A stretch of DNA of 64,000 bases from contig JBBAWX010000003.1 of the NCBI GenBank assembly GCA_040396955.1, positions 1-64,000 on the forward strand, in the 5' to 3' direction. The position numbers and the translations under genes were made by a program. Under the pieces are notes generated by a model, which worked only from the letters and a program-made list of their open reading frames with translations, ran no database searches and was not told the origin of the DNA. This document shows, piece after piece, positions 18,042 through 26,532 of the stretch. Source of the stretch: UBA965 sp040396955. Its GTDB lineage: Bacteria > Chloroflexota > Chloroflexia > Chloroflexales > Roseiflexaceae. Every line of letters begins with the position of its first letter. Position 1 is the first letter of the stretch.

Positions 18042-18578
18042 ATGCGCTATCGACGACGTAATAGTCTACGCATGCCGGGATATGTGTATACCTCAGAGGG
18101 AATATACTTTGTAACGATTAATGCTCGGCACAGTAGGGCATTATTTGGTGCGATACGTAGTGGCGTGATGTATCCAAATGAAATTGGCAAGTGTATTATT
18201 GAGCATTGGTATGATATACCTAGCCATTATGCGCATGTGCAATTGGATGAATTTCAACTCATGCCAAATCATCTACATGGGATTATTATTTTACAAAATC
18301 ATGATGAACATGACAACGTAGTTGATACCATGCATCATGATTTTCCTACACGGTATCATCGTAGTGGTCGTATGCTTCAAGCGGGGTCTTTAAGTGTCAT
18401 TGTCGGTACATTTAAAGCGAGCGTTACGCGTAGTATCAATCGAAAGCGTACGAGTGGTAGAAAGTTGCAGATCTGGCATAGAAATTATCACGATGTGATC
18501 ATCCGTAGCAATTTGCGTTTGATTCGTGTGCGTCGATATATCCGGAATAATGTGAGAAATTATAAGCGGGCGCCATAA
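18042..18578 (+). CDS. REP-associated tyrosine transposase (Y1/IS200-like)
   Basis: Single-strand transposase of the HUH/Y1 family, 178 residues. Diagnostic segments are FVTINAR near residue 24, the metal-binding His-x-His in MPNHLHGIIIL, and the C-terminal IWHRNYHDVIIRS... RYIRNNVRNY typical of RAYT proteins. The gene is flanked downstream by short G+C-rich palindromic repeats that are likely its REP substrates. Two ATG codons are adjacent (18039 and 18042), and the second has better spacing from CGGAGGAG. The coding sequence is A+T-richer than its neighbours. The last codons and the stop lie within a 13-base tandem repeat. RAYTs are usually domesticated and do not move autonomously. Confidence 0.88.
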   Translation: MRYRRRNSLRMPGYVYTSEGIYFVTINARHSRALFGAIRSGVMYPNEIGKCIIEHWYDIPSHYAHVQLDEFQLMPNHLHGIIILQNHDEHDNVVDTMHHDFPTRYHRSGRMLQAGSLSVIVGTFKASVTRSINRKRTSGRKLQIWHRNYHDVIIRSNLRLIRVRRYIRNNVRNYKRAP

Positions 18579-18600
18579 GCGGGCGCCATAAGCGGGCGCC
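18562..18600 (+). repeat. Three perfect 13-base tandem repeats at the RAYT 3' end
   Basis: The unit ATAAGCGGGCGCC occurs three times without change at 18562-18574, 18575-18587 and 18588-18600. The first copy encodes the final KRAP residues of the transposase and the second supplies its stop codon. Confidence 0.95.
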
Positions 18601-18643
18601 CGTGGGGGATGCGTGGGGCGGCGCCATCCATGGCGCCCGTGGG
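18595..18643. repeat. REP-like palindromes
   Basis: GGCGCCCGTGGG occurs at 18595-18606 and again at 18632-18643. Between them lies the perfect palindrome GGCGCCAT-CC-ATGGCGCC at 18620-18637. Short G+C-rich hairpins with a fixed adjacent tetranucleotide next to a RAYT gene are the expected form of REP or BIME elements. Confidence 0.7.
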
Positions 18644-18660
18644 ATGCTGCGGCGGTGGGT

Positions 18661-18870
18661 GTGGCGTCTGTGCCAATGTCCCGTGTGAATACGTCAATCC
18701 CTCACAATCTCAATCNNNNNNNNNNNNNNNNNNNNNNNNNNNNNNNNNNNNNNNNNNNNNNNNNNNNNNNNNNNNNNNNNNNNNNNNNNNNNNNNNNNNN
18801 NNNNNNNNNNNNNNNGTGGCGTCTGTGCCAATGTCCCGTGTGAATACGTCAATCCCTCACAATCTCAATC
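18661..18870 (+). repeat. Identical 55-base flanks on both sides of the assembly gap
   Basis: The 55 bases at 18661-18715, immediately left of the N run, are identical to 18816-18870 immediately right of it. The right copy contains the 3' end of the methyltransferase fragment. Exact identity ending precisely at the N run suggests an overlap that the scaffolder failed to merge, not a biological repeat. Confidence 0.9.
18716..18815. other. Assembly gap (100 N)
   Basis: Exactly 100 N, the default for a gap of unknown length. Any frame running through it is unreliable. Confidence 0.99.
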
Positions 18871-19355
18871 AGCCGCTTGCCCATCTCGGTGATGAGAGGT
18901 ACAACGAGTGCGTTCCCCATTGTAAAGTACCGGTATGCTTCGGGCATTCCAGTATTTGTCCAATCATCAGGGAACCCGTTGATACGCTCGCACTCAACCG
19001 GCGTGAGCGTACGTATTCTTTGTGTGAGTGGGTCAATGATGTAATGCGTACTGCGATTCATCTTGCCCTCACTGGTGAGGATGGTGCATGCAGGCGAATC
19101 GAGGTTGTCGGGGAACGGCACAGGCCCCTCGGTATAAAAGTACGGCTCACCGTTGGGTTTGACTCGTAGCTCGCGCTTGGAACCCTTCATGTATGACACT
19201 TTGTCGACATCAAATGCATAATATTTTTCATCGACATGAGATTTCACCAGCACATCTTTGAGCTTGATTGGTGGCCTTTTGATCGGGTCAACTGCGATCA
19301 TATGTATTTCTCCGTCAATCATGATGGCATAGAAGATGATTGACACCACGATCAC
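18849..19355 (-). pseudogene. 5'-truncated DNA (cytosine-5-)-methyltransferase, C-terminal third
   Basis: The 168 residues match only the end of a C5 methylase. The target-recognition region is GSKRELRVKPNGEPYFYTEG... LDSPACTILTSEGK... NRSTHYI, motif IX is RTLTPVECERINGFPDDW, and motif X is MGNALVVPLI. Motifs I to VIII, including the SAM-binding FxGxG and the catalytic PCQ, are absent. Upstream on this strand there are only about 50 bases before the divergent DUF262 gene, so the missing part is not nearby. Most likely this is a remnant cut when the nuclease arrived. An alternative is a split methylase beta subunit as in M.AquI, whose partner would have to lie elsewhere. Confidence 0.8.
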
Positions 19356-19369
19356 ATATGCGATATGAT
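19340..19369 (+). promoter_or_regulatory. Promoter of the DUF262 nuclease gene
   Basis: TTGACA at 19340-19345, an 18-base spacer, then TATGAT at 19364-19369, 38 bases before the ATG. The spacer holds the palindrome CATAT-GCG-ATATG, a possible operator. The promoter overlaps the first codons of the methylase fragment on the other strand. Confidence 0.65.
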
Positions 19370-19407
19370 CATAAGGTCACGATCGTACGTAAGAATGGAA
19401 CATACAC

Positions 19408-21186
19408 ATGAATCCTCCTAACATGATTCCTCAATCACCGTGTTTAAATATTCTTCAGTTTTTTGGTAGTACATATGCTGTACCACCATTTCAACGTGGA
19501 TTTGCTTGGCAAGAAGATCAGATTCGTCAAATGCTTGAAGATTTCCAAGAGTTTTTGCGAGGTGGTGAGCCTGTGTATTTGCTTGGACAAGTAATTGTTG
19601 CACCAGCAAAAGGCGATGTAGAGTATGAACTAATAGATGGTCAACAAAGAACAACATCGCTTCTATTGTTATTATTAGCCTTATATCGCAGATTTGAGCG
19701 AATTGCTGAATCTGATAAAAATCAAAGATCTAAATTTTTGCAAACACAATTATATCAGTTGATTATGTATGCAACTAGAATGGGTGAGCTTAAACCCCGT
19801 GTCACTGTTTCTAAAGATGGTATTGAACTTGTTGAGGCACTTATTAATAATGATAAATTACCTGAAATTAATGGTTGGACGAGAGAAAATTTGAAAGAAG
19901 TATATGACACTATTAATGACTTTTTAGATACAAACTGGCCAAATATAAACGAAACTACTGATTTGTATCATGATATTGTTACAAAAGTATATATAGTTCG
20001 ATTGGAGTTATTGTCTCCAGATGAGGCTGTTCATGTATTTGAACGTATTAACAATCGGGGTTTGTCGTTAAGTAGTGCAGATTTAATCAAAAATTTGATC
20101 TTTAGAAATGTGAATGAACAAGACTATCTTGAACATGTTTCAACAGATTGGGAGACTGCAAGTACAATACTTTATCAGTGTAAAAATGGCCGTGTGAAGA
20201 CGATGGAATACTTATTACGTGCCATGATATTAATTGATACGGGTGATAATGTCTCAAACCGTGAAATGCGTTTTCGTTGGGAGAAGAAATTAAATTCTGA
20301 TACTTCAGCTCTTAATTTTTCTCGTTCTCTACCAGTACATGCAACAATGATTAAAAATATAGATAGTGGCAAGACGCCAAGTGGTAAGGAATATACGATT
20401 AACGATGGTAGTAAACATTTTAATATGGTTCAACATTATCCAGTGCTTTTAGCGGCGGAAAAGTTGAACAGAGATGCATTTAATTATTTGGCCACAATTA
20501 TTGAGGATAGAGTTATTGTATCTCTTTTAGCGAAAGAACGCCCACAAGACTTTGAGCGTATTATCCCTGTATGGGGACATAATGTTAAGAAACTGAATAA
20601 TACTGCGACTGTACAAGATGTGCGCGAAGCATCTGAGCCTGCGTTTCGTGGATTAGATAATTTGATGAATAATGCCCACACGTATGTTCACAGTTTTCGT
20701 GTACAAAATGCTACGCAGAAAAAACGCATTCGCTATTTATTAGCTCGAATAAGTCGGAAGATTCAGATGGACTCTGCAGAACCTATAGTTCCTGGAATTA
20801 AGGAATTTTTGACGACCAGTCGTTCATCACGTGCATCACGATTAGGATATGATATTGAACATATTCGACCGAGTGCTCACTATGGAAATAAAGATTTAAC
20901 AAATGCTATAGGGAATTTAGTGTTTGCACATCCTATGGATCAACGTACAGCAGGTGATTTGGCTCCTATAGAAAAAATAGATGTCTATCGTACCTCTAAT
21001 TTGATTTTGACACGGTCATTGTGCAGCTTAGATGAATTGATTCTTAGCCCATCACAACAGAATACTGTTCGTCGCATTCAAGAGGTTGCACCGCCGACAT
21101 TAGATAATTGGGATGATAAGGCAATACTCAATCGTACAGAGATTTATTGGCGCATTTTTGTATCTGATCTTTCAATTGTAGGGTAG
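19408..21186 (+). CDS. DUF262/DUF1524 (GmrSD-like) nuclease
   Basis: Defence-type protein of 592 residues. The N-terminal DUF262 domain shows VPPFQRGFAW (residues 25-34) and IDGQQRTTS (75-83), the ParB-like NTP-binding and hydrolysis signature. The C-terminal domain carries DIEHIRP (482-488) followed by NAIGNLVF, the His-Asn pattern of DUF1524/HNH nucleases. In GmrSD this pairing makes an NTP-dependent enzyme that cuts modified DNA, and other fused proteins act in varied anti-phage systems. The gene is strikingly A+T-rich beside its neighbours, indicating recent transfer. It has its own promoter and terminator and stands next to a broken C5 methylase. Target specificity is unknown. Confidence 0.85.
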   Translation: MNPPNMIPQSPCLNILQFFGSTYAVPPFQRGFAWQEDQIRQMLEDFQEFLRGGEPVYLLGQVIVAPAKGDVEYELIDGQQRTTSLLLLLLALYRRFERIAESDKNQRSKFLQTQLYQLIMYATRMGELKPRVTVSKDGIELVEALINNDKLPEINGWTRENLKEVYDTINDFLDTNWPNINETTDLYHDIVTKVYIVRLELLSPDEAVHVFERINNRGLSLSSADLIKNLIFRNVNEQDYLEHVSTDWETASTILYQCKNGRVKTMEYLLRAMILIDTGDNVSNREMRFRWEKKLNSDTSALNFSRSLPVHATMIKNIDSGKTPSGKEYTINDGSKHFNMVQHYPVLLAAEKLNRDAFNYLATIIEDRVIVSLLAKERPQDFERIIPVWGHNVKKLNNTATVQDVREASEPAFRGLDNLMNNAHTYVHSFRVQNATQKKRIRYLLARISRKIQMDSAEPIVPGIKEFLTTSRSSRASRLGYDIEHIRPSAHYGNKDLTNAIGNLVFAHPMDQRTAGDLAPIEKIDVYRTSNLILTRSLCSLDELILSPSQQNTVRRIQEVAPPTLDNWDDKAILNRTEIYWRIFVSDLSIVG

Positions 21187-21240
21187 TGATTTGTACATAA
21201 ATCTGGCTAAGAGTAAGCATAAACCCTAATTTGAGTGTAT

Positions 21241-21268
21241 AAAGGGCGTCCGAAAAGACGCCCTTTTA
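21241..21268 (+). terminator. Rho-independent terminator after the DUF262 gene
   Basis: AAGGGCGTC and GACGCCCTT form a 9-base stem with a CGAAAA loop, ending in TTTT. The A tract on the left makes it able to work in both directions. Confidence 0.88.
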
Positions 21269-21289
21269 GCTGTGACATACCGTCACTCC

Positions 21290-21355
21290 TCACAAATTCG
21301 CCATGCCACCAGCGGGGATGATAATGATGTCCGTGCTCAGCACAATCTCGCTGCT
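21290..21355 (-). pseudogene. Remnant of the 3' end of a second GH78-type glycosidase gene
   Basis: Read on the minus strand, this stretch ends in SSEIVLSTDII... PAGGMANL and a stop. The intact glycosidase at 22224-24557 ends in SGEIVLSTGII... AAGGVANL. The match at DNA and protein level is clear for about 20 codons and then is lost, with an in-frame stop at 21392-21394 upstream. It is a decayed tail of a paralogue or of a duplication, and it marks the right border of the A+T-rich island. Confidence 0.75.
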
Positions 21356-21391
21356 AACGACCCGGGAAATGGTATCACCCAGTGACGCTCC

Positions 21392-22099
21392 CTAGATATC
21401 GTGCCCGGCATAATCTTGGGCGCGGAAGAAGTGCCCAGTGGTGCCGTCGCAGAGCAACGCAGGTACTAGTGCGCCAGGGAGCACCGATTCGACAGCGCCC
21501 GGTGCGTTGGGACCACCCAAATCAGTCCGCAACCAGCCTGGGTCGAGCAAGTTGATGAGCACTCCTGCCGGAGCGAGTTTGCCGGCAGTGTCAGTGACGA
21601 ATTTGTCGACAGCGGCTTTCGAAATCGAGTAGGCGATTAGCTCGGGCTGATCTTTGATGCCAGATGTCAAATTGATGATGCGGCCCCAGCCACGCGCCAC
21701 CATGCCCGGGATGAGCCCGTGACAGATGTGGATGAGGGCGATGACGTTGACGGCGAAGCTACGCTCAAAGTCATTGACCGGAATACGTTGCCAATCACTG
21801 CGGTACGGCGTCATGATGGCCGCGTTGTTGTAGACGATGTCAATGCCGGGCGTGTGTGCCAGCACCTGCGCCAACATGGCGTCAACTTGCGCAATATCAC
21901 TCAACTCGGCAGAGACTTGCATCACCTGCACGCCGGTGGCACGCAGATCGGCCGCTAGGCTGTCGGTGCCTTGTGTGTCACGGCTGTGCAATACGACGTT
22001 GCAGCCGTAGCTCGCCAATCCCATGCTGACTTGGCGACCTACACCGCGACTCGCACCCGTAATTAATGCCCATTTGCCTCGAATATCGGCTTTCTGCAT
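21392..22099 (-). CDS. Short-chain dehydrogenase/reductase
   Basis: NAD(P)-binding Rossmann-fold oxidoreductase of 235 residues. The cofactor motif is TGASRGVG (TGxxxGxG), the active-site pair is YSISK (YxxxK), and NNA appears in VYNNAAIM. The start at 22099 (MQKADIRGKWALITGASRG) is chosen because the cofactor motif then falls at the usual distance from the N-terminus. The longer frame begins 51 codons upstream in non-coding sequence. It lies downstream of the GH78 gene on the same strand with a 124-base gap. The substrate is unknown; an alcohol or keto group on a sugar or lipid is typical. Confidence 0.88.
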   Translation of the reverse strand: MQKADIRGKWALITGASRGVGRQVSMGLASYGCNVVLHSRDTQGTDSLAADLRATGVQVMQVSAELSDIAQVDAMLAQVLAHTPGIDIVYNNAAIMTPYRSDWQRIPVNDFERSFAVNVIALIHICHGLIPGMVARGWGRIINLTSGIKDQPELIAYSISKAAVDKFVTDTAGKLAPAGVLINLLDPGWLRTDLGGPNAPGAVESVLPGALVPALLCDGTTGHFFRAQDYAGHDI

Positions 22100-22223
22100 G
22101 ATGTTGACTTTCTGGTAAACATAATCAAAACGAAGTGTACGCATATGTGCGCTGCATACCAAGCTAATGTAGCATATGCGTACATGACTAATGCAAACGC
22201 ATACCCTGATGGGTAATCCCCCC

Positions 22224-24557
22224 CTACAAATTCGCCACGCCGCCGGCGGCAATCTTGATGATGCCCGTGCTCAGCACAATTTCGCCGCTGACGCCGGCGG
22301 GGAGTTGCACATGGCCGCGCATCACGCCGTGGTCGCGCCAGAAGGCGGCTTCGATGGTGCCGTGTGGGTGCGGAGTGCTACAGCTGGCGCGCTGGAGCGG
22401 CCCGAGTTGTGGTGTGATGCGCACATGCCGGAATCCAGGCGTGGCCGGCCGGATTCCGACCAGTGTGGCATGGTAGTGGTAGAGCGGGTGTGCACCCCAG
22501 GCGTGGCAGTCGGACCGTGATGGCTCTGGTTGCTCGACCGTGGTCTTGAACCCTTGCGTGGGCAGGTCGAACCAGAGTTGCATGCGCGCCAGGAGCAGGT
22601 CGATGGCGCCCATGGTGCGATAGGTTTCAAACAAGTAGTGGCTGAAGTAGATGGTCGTGCGGGCAAGGTCCGGATTGCTTCGCAGAGTGTGACTCATGGC
22701 GTCGCAGTGCGCTGGGTGGGCAACACCACTCAACATGGCCAAACACTGCGCATGCTCGCTGATGAGCTCTTGCCCAACGAGTTCACGGTAGTAGCCGCCC
22801 TGTGCATCCCAAAGATGCGTATCGAGCGCATCACGGAGCGCAATCGCAGCGGTGTGCCAGTACTCGGCGCGATGTGCCTCGCCGACCATCTGCTCGAGCG
22901 TGACTGCGAGTTCGAGCGTGTAGACGACGTGCCAGTTGATGGTGGCACACGGGAGTCGGTCGGCACCGGCTGGCATGCCTCCCTCCCAACCTACCACCCA
23001 GTCGACGAAGTTCCAGCCGGCCGGTGGGTTGAGTAGCCCGTCTGGACGCTTTTCGGCCAAAAACGCGTCGAGCACGTTGCGTACACCGGGAAGGAGGCGT
23101 GCGACCTCAGCGGCCTGATCACGCCACATGGCGAGGTCGTAGACCATGCCCACCCACCACAACGAAAAGGGCGGGATGAGCTGCTGGACACGGCTCGGGT
23201 AGCGTGACTGGGTCAGGTTGTTGGGGAGTCGTGATTGATGAAAAAGCTGGATGGCCTTGCGAGGCAAGCGATCGTCAGGCGTGAGTACGTAGGTGGTCAA
23301 GGCTTCGAGGCGTGTGTCACCGATGTACATGAGTTGCTCGTAGTAGGGGCAATCCATGTAGGTCTCGTGCGCACACATTTGGAGTGCTCGCCGCATCATC
23401 GGCATGACAGCGGTCAGCCGTGTATCGTCGCAGTCGAAATCTCCCGTAAATGCGAAGGGATAGCCGGTTTCGTAGATGCCCAGGCGTTCAATGGTGAGTG
23501 GGTGCGTACCGGTAGTCACGCAGAGTTCGCTGTAGCGCCCAGCTTGCCACCAGAGTGGTTGATGACTCGCGTTCGTGCTCCCATCTGCGATGAAGGTGTC
23601 ACCAACACCGTTGAAAAACTTCCCAACAATGTCGTCACGGTTCCCTTTGTGGCGCACAAAATCACCTGGATTACTCGACAGCGCTTCTTCCCAGTGCCAG
23701 CGGATGCGGCTGTCTTGTCCACCACTCAGTAGCAGGTGCGGGTAGGCGCAGACGTAGTCGTCGCAATCAACGATGACACGTACCATGGTGTGTGCGGGGA
23801 TGGTGAGGGGGGCGTTGCCCCAGCAAAGTGCCTGCCATTCGCCCACAAGTGCGTGTTGGTGTTGACTCGGGTCGACTGCAATCACGTGACTCATCTCCGC
23901 CGGGCAGTGGTCGATGTGGCGTACCGTGCCTAAAGTGCGGTAGTCGTGACGCATCGGCGGCAATGGGGCCGGCTGGAGATGCCGGTGGCTCCCCAACTCG
24001 TAGTCGATGAGCGTGTCTTCGCCGTGGTAGACGCTGGTGGGTGTCTGCCACTGGACTCCCTGGCCCTGTTGCCACCCCCACGGGTGTTGGCGTGCGTCAA
24101 AGACGACGTTACAGCCGGTGCCCCAGGCCTGGTATGGTGGGGTGAAGGTGTAACTGTCCAGGGGGGCCCACTGCCAGGGCGCATGCCCGGTGTCTATCTG
24201 GTTGCCCCATTCTGTAGGAGCTGCCACCAACAACCCATGCCCCTTGCTCATCTGGGCATATGCGGCGCGCTCACCCAGACTCCAGACAAGTGCAGCAAGA
24301 TGATGCACGCCAGCCGGAAGCTTGAGGGCGATGGTGTGGTAGTGCCACATGCTCCCGTCACCGCGCTCCGGACCGCGCACAACACAAACACCATTGACAT
24401 AAAATTCAACGCGCTCGTCACCACTGACCTTCAGCGGAATGTCGATGGCTTCTGCGAGGGTGAGGGTCAGATGAAACAGGCTGACAATGGGGGGGTGAAA
24501 TTGCGCCCCGCGAATCCAGTCTGCGTGCCAACGACCGTGTTGATGCCATTGCGTCAT
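22224..24557 (-). CDS. GH78-type alpha-L-rhamnosidase-like glycosidase
   Basis: Glycoside hydrolase of 777 residues. An N-terminal beta-sandwich (about 1-150, WIRGAQFHPP... FYVNGVCV) is followed by further sandwich sequence and an (alpha/alpha)6 barrel. The barrel carries the signature CAHETYMDCPYYEQLMYIGD (about residues 385-404), typical of bacterial rhamnosidases, and WNFVDWVVGWEGG further on. No signal peptide is seen, so it would act inside the cell on rhamnosides already taken up. AAGG precedes the ATG. The C-terminal tail is duplicated as a remnant at 21290-21355. The exact linkage specificity cannot be read from sequence. Confidence 0.82.
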   Translation of the reverse strand: MTQWHQHGRWHADWIRGAQFHPPIVSLFHLTLTLAEAIDIPLKVSGDERVEFYVNGVCVVRGPERGDGSMWHYHTIALKLPAGVHHLAALVWSLGERAAYAQMSKGHGLLVAAPTEWGNQIDTGHAPWQWAPLDSYTFTPPYQAWGTGCNVVFDARQHPWGWQQGQGVQWQTPTSVYHGEDTLIDYELGSHRHLQPAPLPPMRHDYRTLGTVRHIDHCPAEMSHVIAVDPSQHQHALVGEWQALCWGNAPLTIPAHTMVRVIVDCDDYVCAYPHLLLSGGQDSRIRWHWEEALSSNPGDFVRHKGNRDDIVGKFFNGVGDTFIADGSTNASHQPLWWQAGRYSELCVTTGTHPLTIERLGIYETGYPFAFTGDFDCDDTRLTAVMPMMRRALQMCAHETYMDCPYYEQLMYIGDTRLEALTTYVLTPDDRLPRKAIQLFHQSRLPNNLTQSRYPSRVQQLIPPFSLWWVGMVYDLAMWRDQAAEVARLLPGVRNVLDAFLAEKRPDGLLNPPAGWNFVDWVVGWEGGMPAGADRLPCATINWHVVYTLELAVTLEQMVGEAHRAEYWHTAAIALRDALDTHLWDAQGGYYRELVGQELISEHAQCLAMLSGVAHPAHCDAMSHTLRSNPDLARTTIYFSHYLFETYRTMGAIDLLLARMQLWFDLPTQGFKTTVEQPEPSRSDCHAWGAHPLYHYHATLVGIRPATPGFRHVRITPQLGPLQRASCSTPHPHGTIEAAFWRDHGVMRGHVQLPAGVSGEIVLSTGIIKIAAGGVANL

Positions 24558-24617
24558 TGCAGTGCCTTATATGAAAAAACGGATATCGCCCCATTATACG
24601 CCTGATTGCCCACCTGC

Positions 24618-25169
24618 TTAGGTACTGGTCACTTTGCGTTGCCACACCACGAGCGCATCGACCATGCGTTGGAGCGTGTCACGGGCGCCATTGTCGACGA
24701 GCTGACCATCCTTGAAGACATCGGCAAAGCGCAGGGCGACTTCGGGGCGGGTTAATACGTGCATTCCCGATCCGTTGAGCACCTGGCGGAGTTGCATTTG
24801 GGCTCGGATTCCACCACTTGCACCACCACCGCCAATCACGGCGACCGGTTTGCCAATGAGTGCCGATTTGCCAAAGGGTCGCGATGCCCAGTCGAGGGCG
24901 TTTTTGAGCACCCCAGGAATGCCGTGATTGTATTCAGGGGTGGCAATGACAAGCGCGTCAGCCTGGTGAATCTGCTGGCGCAGACGGAGCACGCTAGCTG
25001 GTGTGATGATGCCGTTGGGATCGTCGATGTCCGTGTTGTAGTGCGGGATGTCGGCGATTTCGGCGATCTCTAGGGTATGTGCCGGGGTCACAATCTGTTG
25101 AAGTTCAACGAGGAGTTGCCGGTTGAGTGAGGCTCCGCGGATACTGCCCGCAATTCCGAGCATGTGCAT
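24618..25169 (-). CDS. NADPH-dependent FMN reductase
   Basis: Flavodoxin-like fold enzyme of 183 residues. The phosphate-binding loop is GSIRGASLNRQLL and the flavin-proximal motif is TPEYNHGIPGVLKNALDWASRP, both diagnostic of the ChrR/YieF/azoreductase group that reduces FMN, quinones or azo dyes. The start at 25169 follows AGAAGGGAA. A second Met two codons later is equivalent. The open frame continues far upstream through the neighbouring membrane gene but is not coding there. It lies 5 bases after that gene on the same strand, so the two form an operon. Confidence 0.9.
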   Translation of the reverse strand: MHMLGIAGSIRGASLNRQLLVELQQIVTPAHTLEIAEIADIPHYNTDIDDPNGIITPASVLRLRQQIHQADALVIATPEYNHGIPGVLKNALDWASRPFGKSALIGKPVAVIGGGGASGGIRAQMQLRQVLNGSGMHVLTRPEVALRFADVFKDGQLVDNGARDTLQRMVDALVVWQRKVTST

Positions 25170-25174
25170 GCGTG

Positions 25175-25597
25175 TTAATTCCCTTCTGAAGTCATGAGCG
25201 TGAGTGTGGCGACAATGGGCATCGCAGCCATCATGTGCATCAAGCCCAGCACGTTTTGGCCATACCCGGTGACTGCCGCTTGTACACCTACAAACGAAAG
25301 TGCTAAGGCACAAAAGGCAACAATCTGGAAGACGATGTAGGGGTGCTTGCGAAGGTGACTGATACCCCAAAAAACAACTGCGGCACCTATGCCAGCAATG
25401 ATGGTGGCCACGGCCGGCATGAAAGCGACAATCTCCGTGTACCCGTTGGCGTTGCGTGGCATGGCAGGGCTTGGTGGAATGACCTCGATGATGCCCCAAA
25501 TACTGGTTGCCACCAGCCAAATGAGCGTATTCAAGAGACTGCCGATACCAGTACCGATGAGTGCAGCTTTGGGAATGGTGCGTCGATTGACCTGCAT
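25175..25597 (-). CDS. Small four-helix membrane protein (DUF6069-like)
   Basis: Hydrophobic protein of 140 residues with four predicted membrane segments at about 11-32, 57-78, 86-106 and 114-134. The pattern of a first helix rich in Gly/Ala/Asn followed by a Pro-rich loop resembles the DUF6069 family, which has no assigned function. It is the first gene of a two-gene unit with the FMN reductase. A TATACT box on the minus strand (25638-25643) could be its -10. Confidence 0.65.
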   Translation of the reverse strand: MQVNRRTIPKAALIGTGIGSLLNTLIWLVATSIWGIIEVIPPSPAMPRNANGYTEIVAFMPAVATIIAGIGAAVVFWGISHLRKHPYIVFQIVAFCALALSFVGVQAAVTGYGQNVLGLMHMMAAMPIVATLTLMTSEGN

Positions 25598-26010
25598 GTG
25601 TATGGTCTCTCTCTGGCAGCGCGACAGATTCGTTTGTAGTATACCCTTGTTTGTTAGTGTGCATCAAAAAGAAATAAGCGCCCTGTGGGTATCGTGCACC
25701 ACTCAAATCACCGTCGACAGCCCGCGTTATTTCAGGTATGCTTATTTCAGACACAAGGTGGGCGAAATACTGCATAAGTTGTGATGGCCACTGCCGATGT
25801 CGCCGCCTTTTGCCGTGTTCGGCGCTCCTTGCTGTGCATGTTCAAGTACACATGCTCCCTCCCCCTGTTGAGTTGAACCAGTTGCCGGATACCGCATGAT
25901 TACACTCGTGGTGCTCATGCTACAGCGACGTTGCGACGGTCTCATGTGCTCTCATCGTTTCGCCCTGCGGGCGAGGTTGCGCTCCCCCGCCCTACCATCG
26001 GAGGTGCACC
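25598..26010. other. Intergenic region between divergent genes
   Basis: About 410 bases with no convincing gene. It holds a possible minus-strand -10 (TATACT at 25638-25643), a short G+C hairpin CGCCC-TGC-GGGCG near 25962, and the ribosome site CGGAGGTGCACC at its right edge. Open frames seen here lack ribosome sites and coding character. Confidence 0.6.
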
Positions 26011-26532
26011 ATGGCTCTTTCTCCGCGTCTGTTGATCGGCGCCATCAGTGGTCTGATTGGTGTGAATGCGCTCTTGGTGTGGCTCATCTGGCCGTTTTTC
26101 GCGTCTCCTCCCACACCTTCAGCACAGACAGCGCCAACGACCCCCGTTGCTCGCCCTAGTACGGTCACTGGTGAGTGTCGTGCACATGTACAGGCCTACC
26201 TCGATGCAAGTAGTGCGCGCATGAACGAGTATTTTCGACTCTACGAACAGATGACTGCGGCAAATCACCTGGTGCTCGCCGATGAAGTCATGGCGTTGAG
26301 CAAAGAATATGCCACGTTGCCCGCAAGCTGCCCCAGCGCATTGGATACAGCACTCCACATGAACTACATCAGCGTCTATTCGAGTGCTCCCATTCATCTG
26401 CATCGTTACTTGACGACTGCCACCGATCTGCCCCGTGAAACGGCAAACCAGCGCATTGCTTGGCGTTATTTTGAGCGCGAAGCCGATATCGCCGAGCAGA
26501 GTACGTATCAGCTGTTGCGCTTGATCCAATGA
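26011..26532 (+). CDS. Hypothetical protein with an N-terminal membrane anchor
   Basis: Protein of 173 residues, not recognised. A hydrophobic segment at about residues 7-32 is followed by a Pro/Thr linker (PPTPSAQTAPTTPVARPST) and an extracytoplasmic helical domain of about 120 residues with two Cys (GECRAH and SCPSAL) that could pair. The ATG is preceded by CGGAGGTGCACC, the same ribosome-site context as the gene at 26757. It lies ahead of the bchD operon but is separated from it by 224 bases with a promoter. Confidence 0.65.
   Translation: MALSPRLLIGAISGLIGVNALLVWLIWPFFASPPTPSAQTAPTTPVARPSTVTGECRAHVQAYLDASSARMNEYFRLYEQMTAANHLVLADEVMALSKEYATLPASCPSALDTALHMNYISVYSSAPIHLHRYLTTATDLPRETANQRIAWRYFEREADIAEQSTYQLLRLIQ

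Noticed and set aside
18562..18600. CRISPR array
   Set aside because: Three direct 13-base units with no spacers; they are tandem repeats linked to a RAYT gene.
18609..19169. A 186-codon frame on the plus strand running across the N gap
   Set aside because: It contains 34 undefined residues, crosses a duplicated assembly flank and lies antisense to the methylase fragment.
25175..25775. Upstream extension of the FMN reductase frame to 25775
   Set aside because: It runs antisense in phase terms through the better supported membrane-protein gene, has low-complexity His/Cys-rich sequence and no ribosome site; the true start is 25169.
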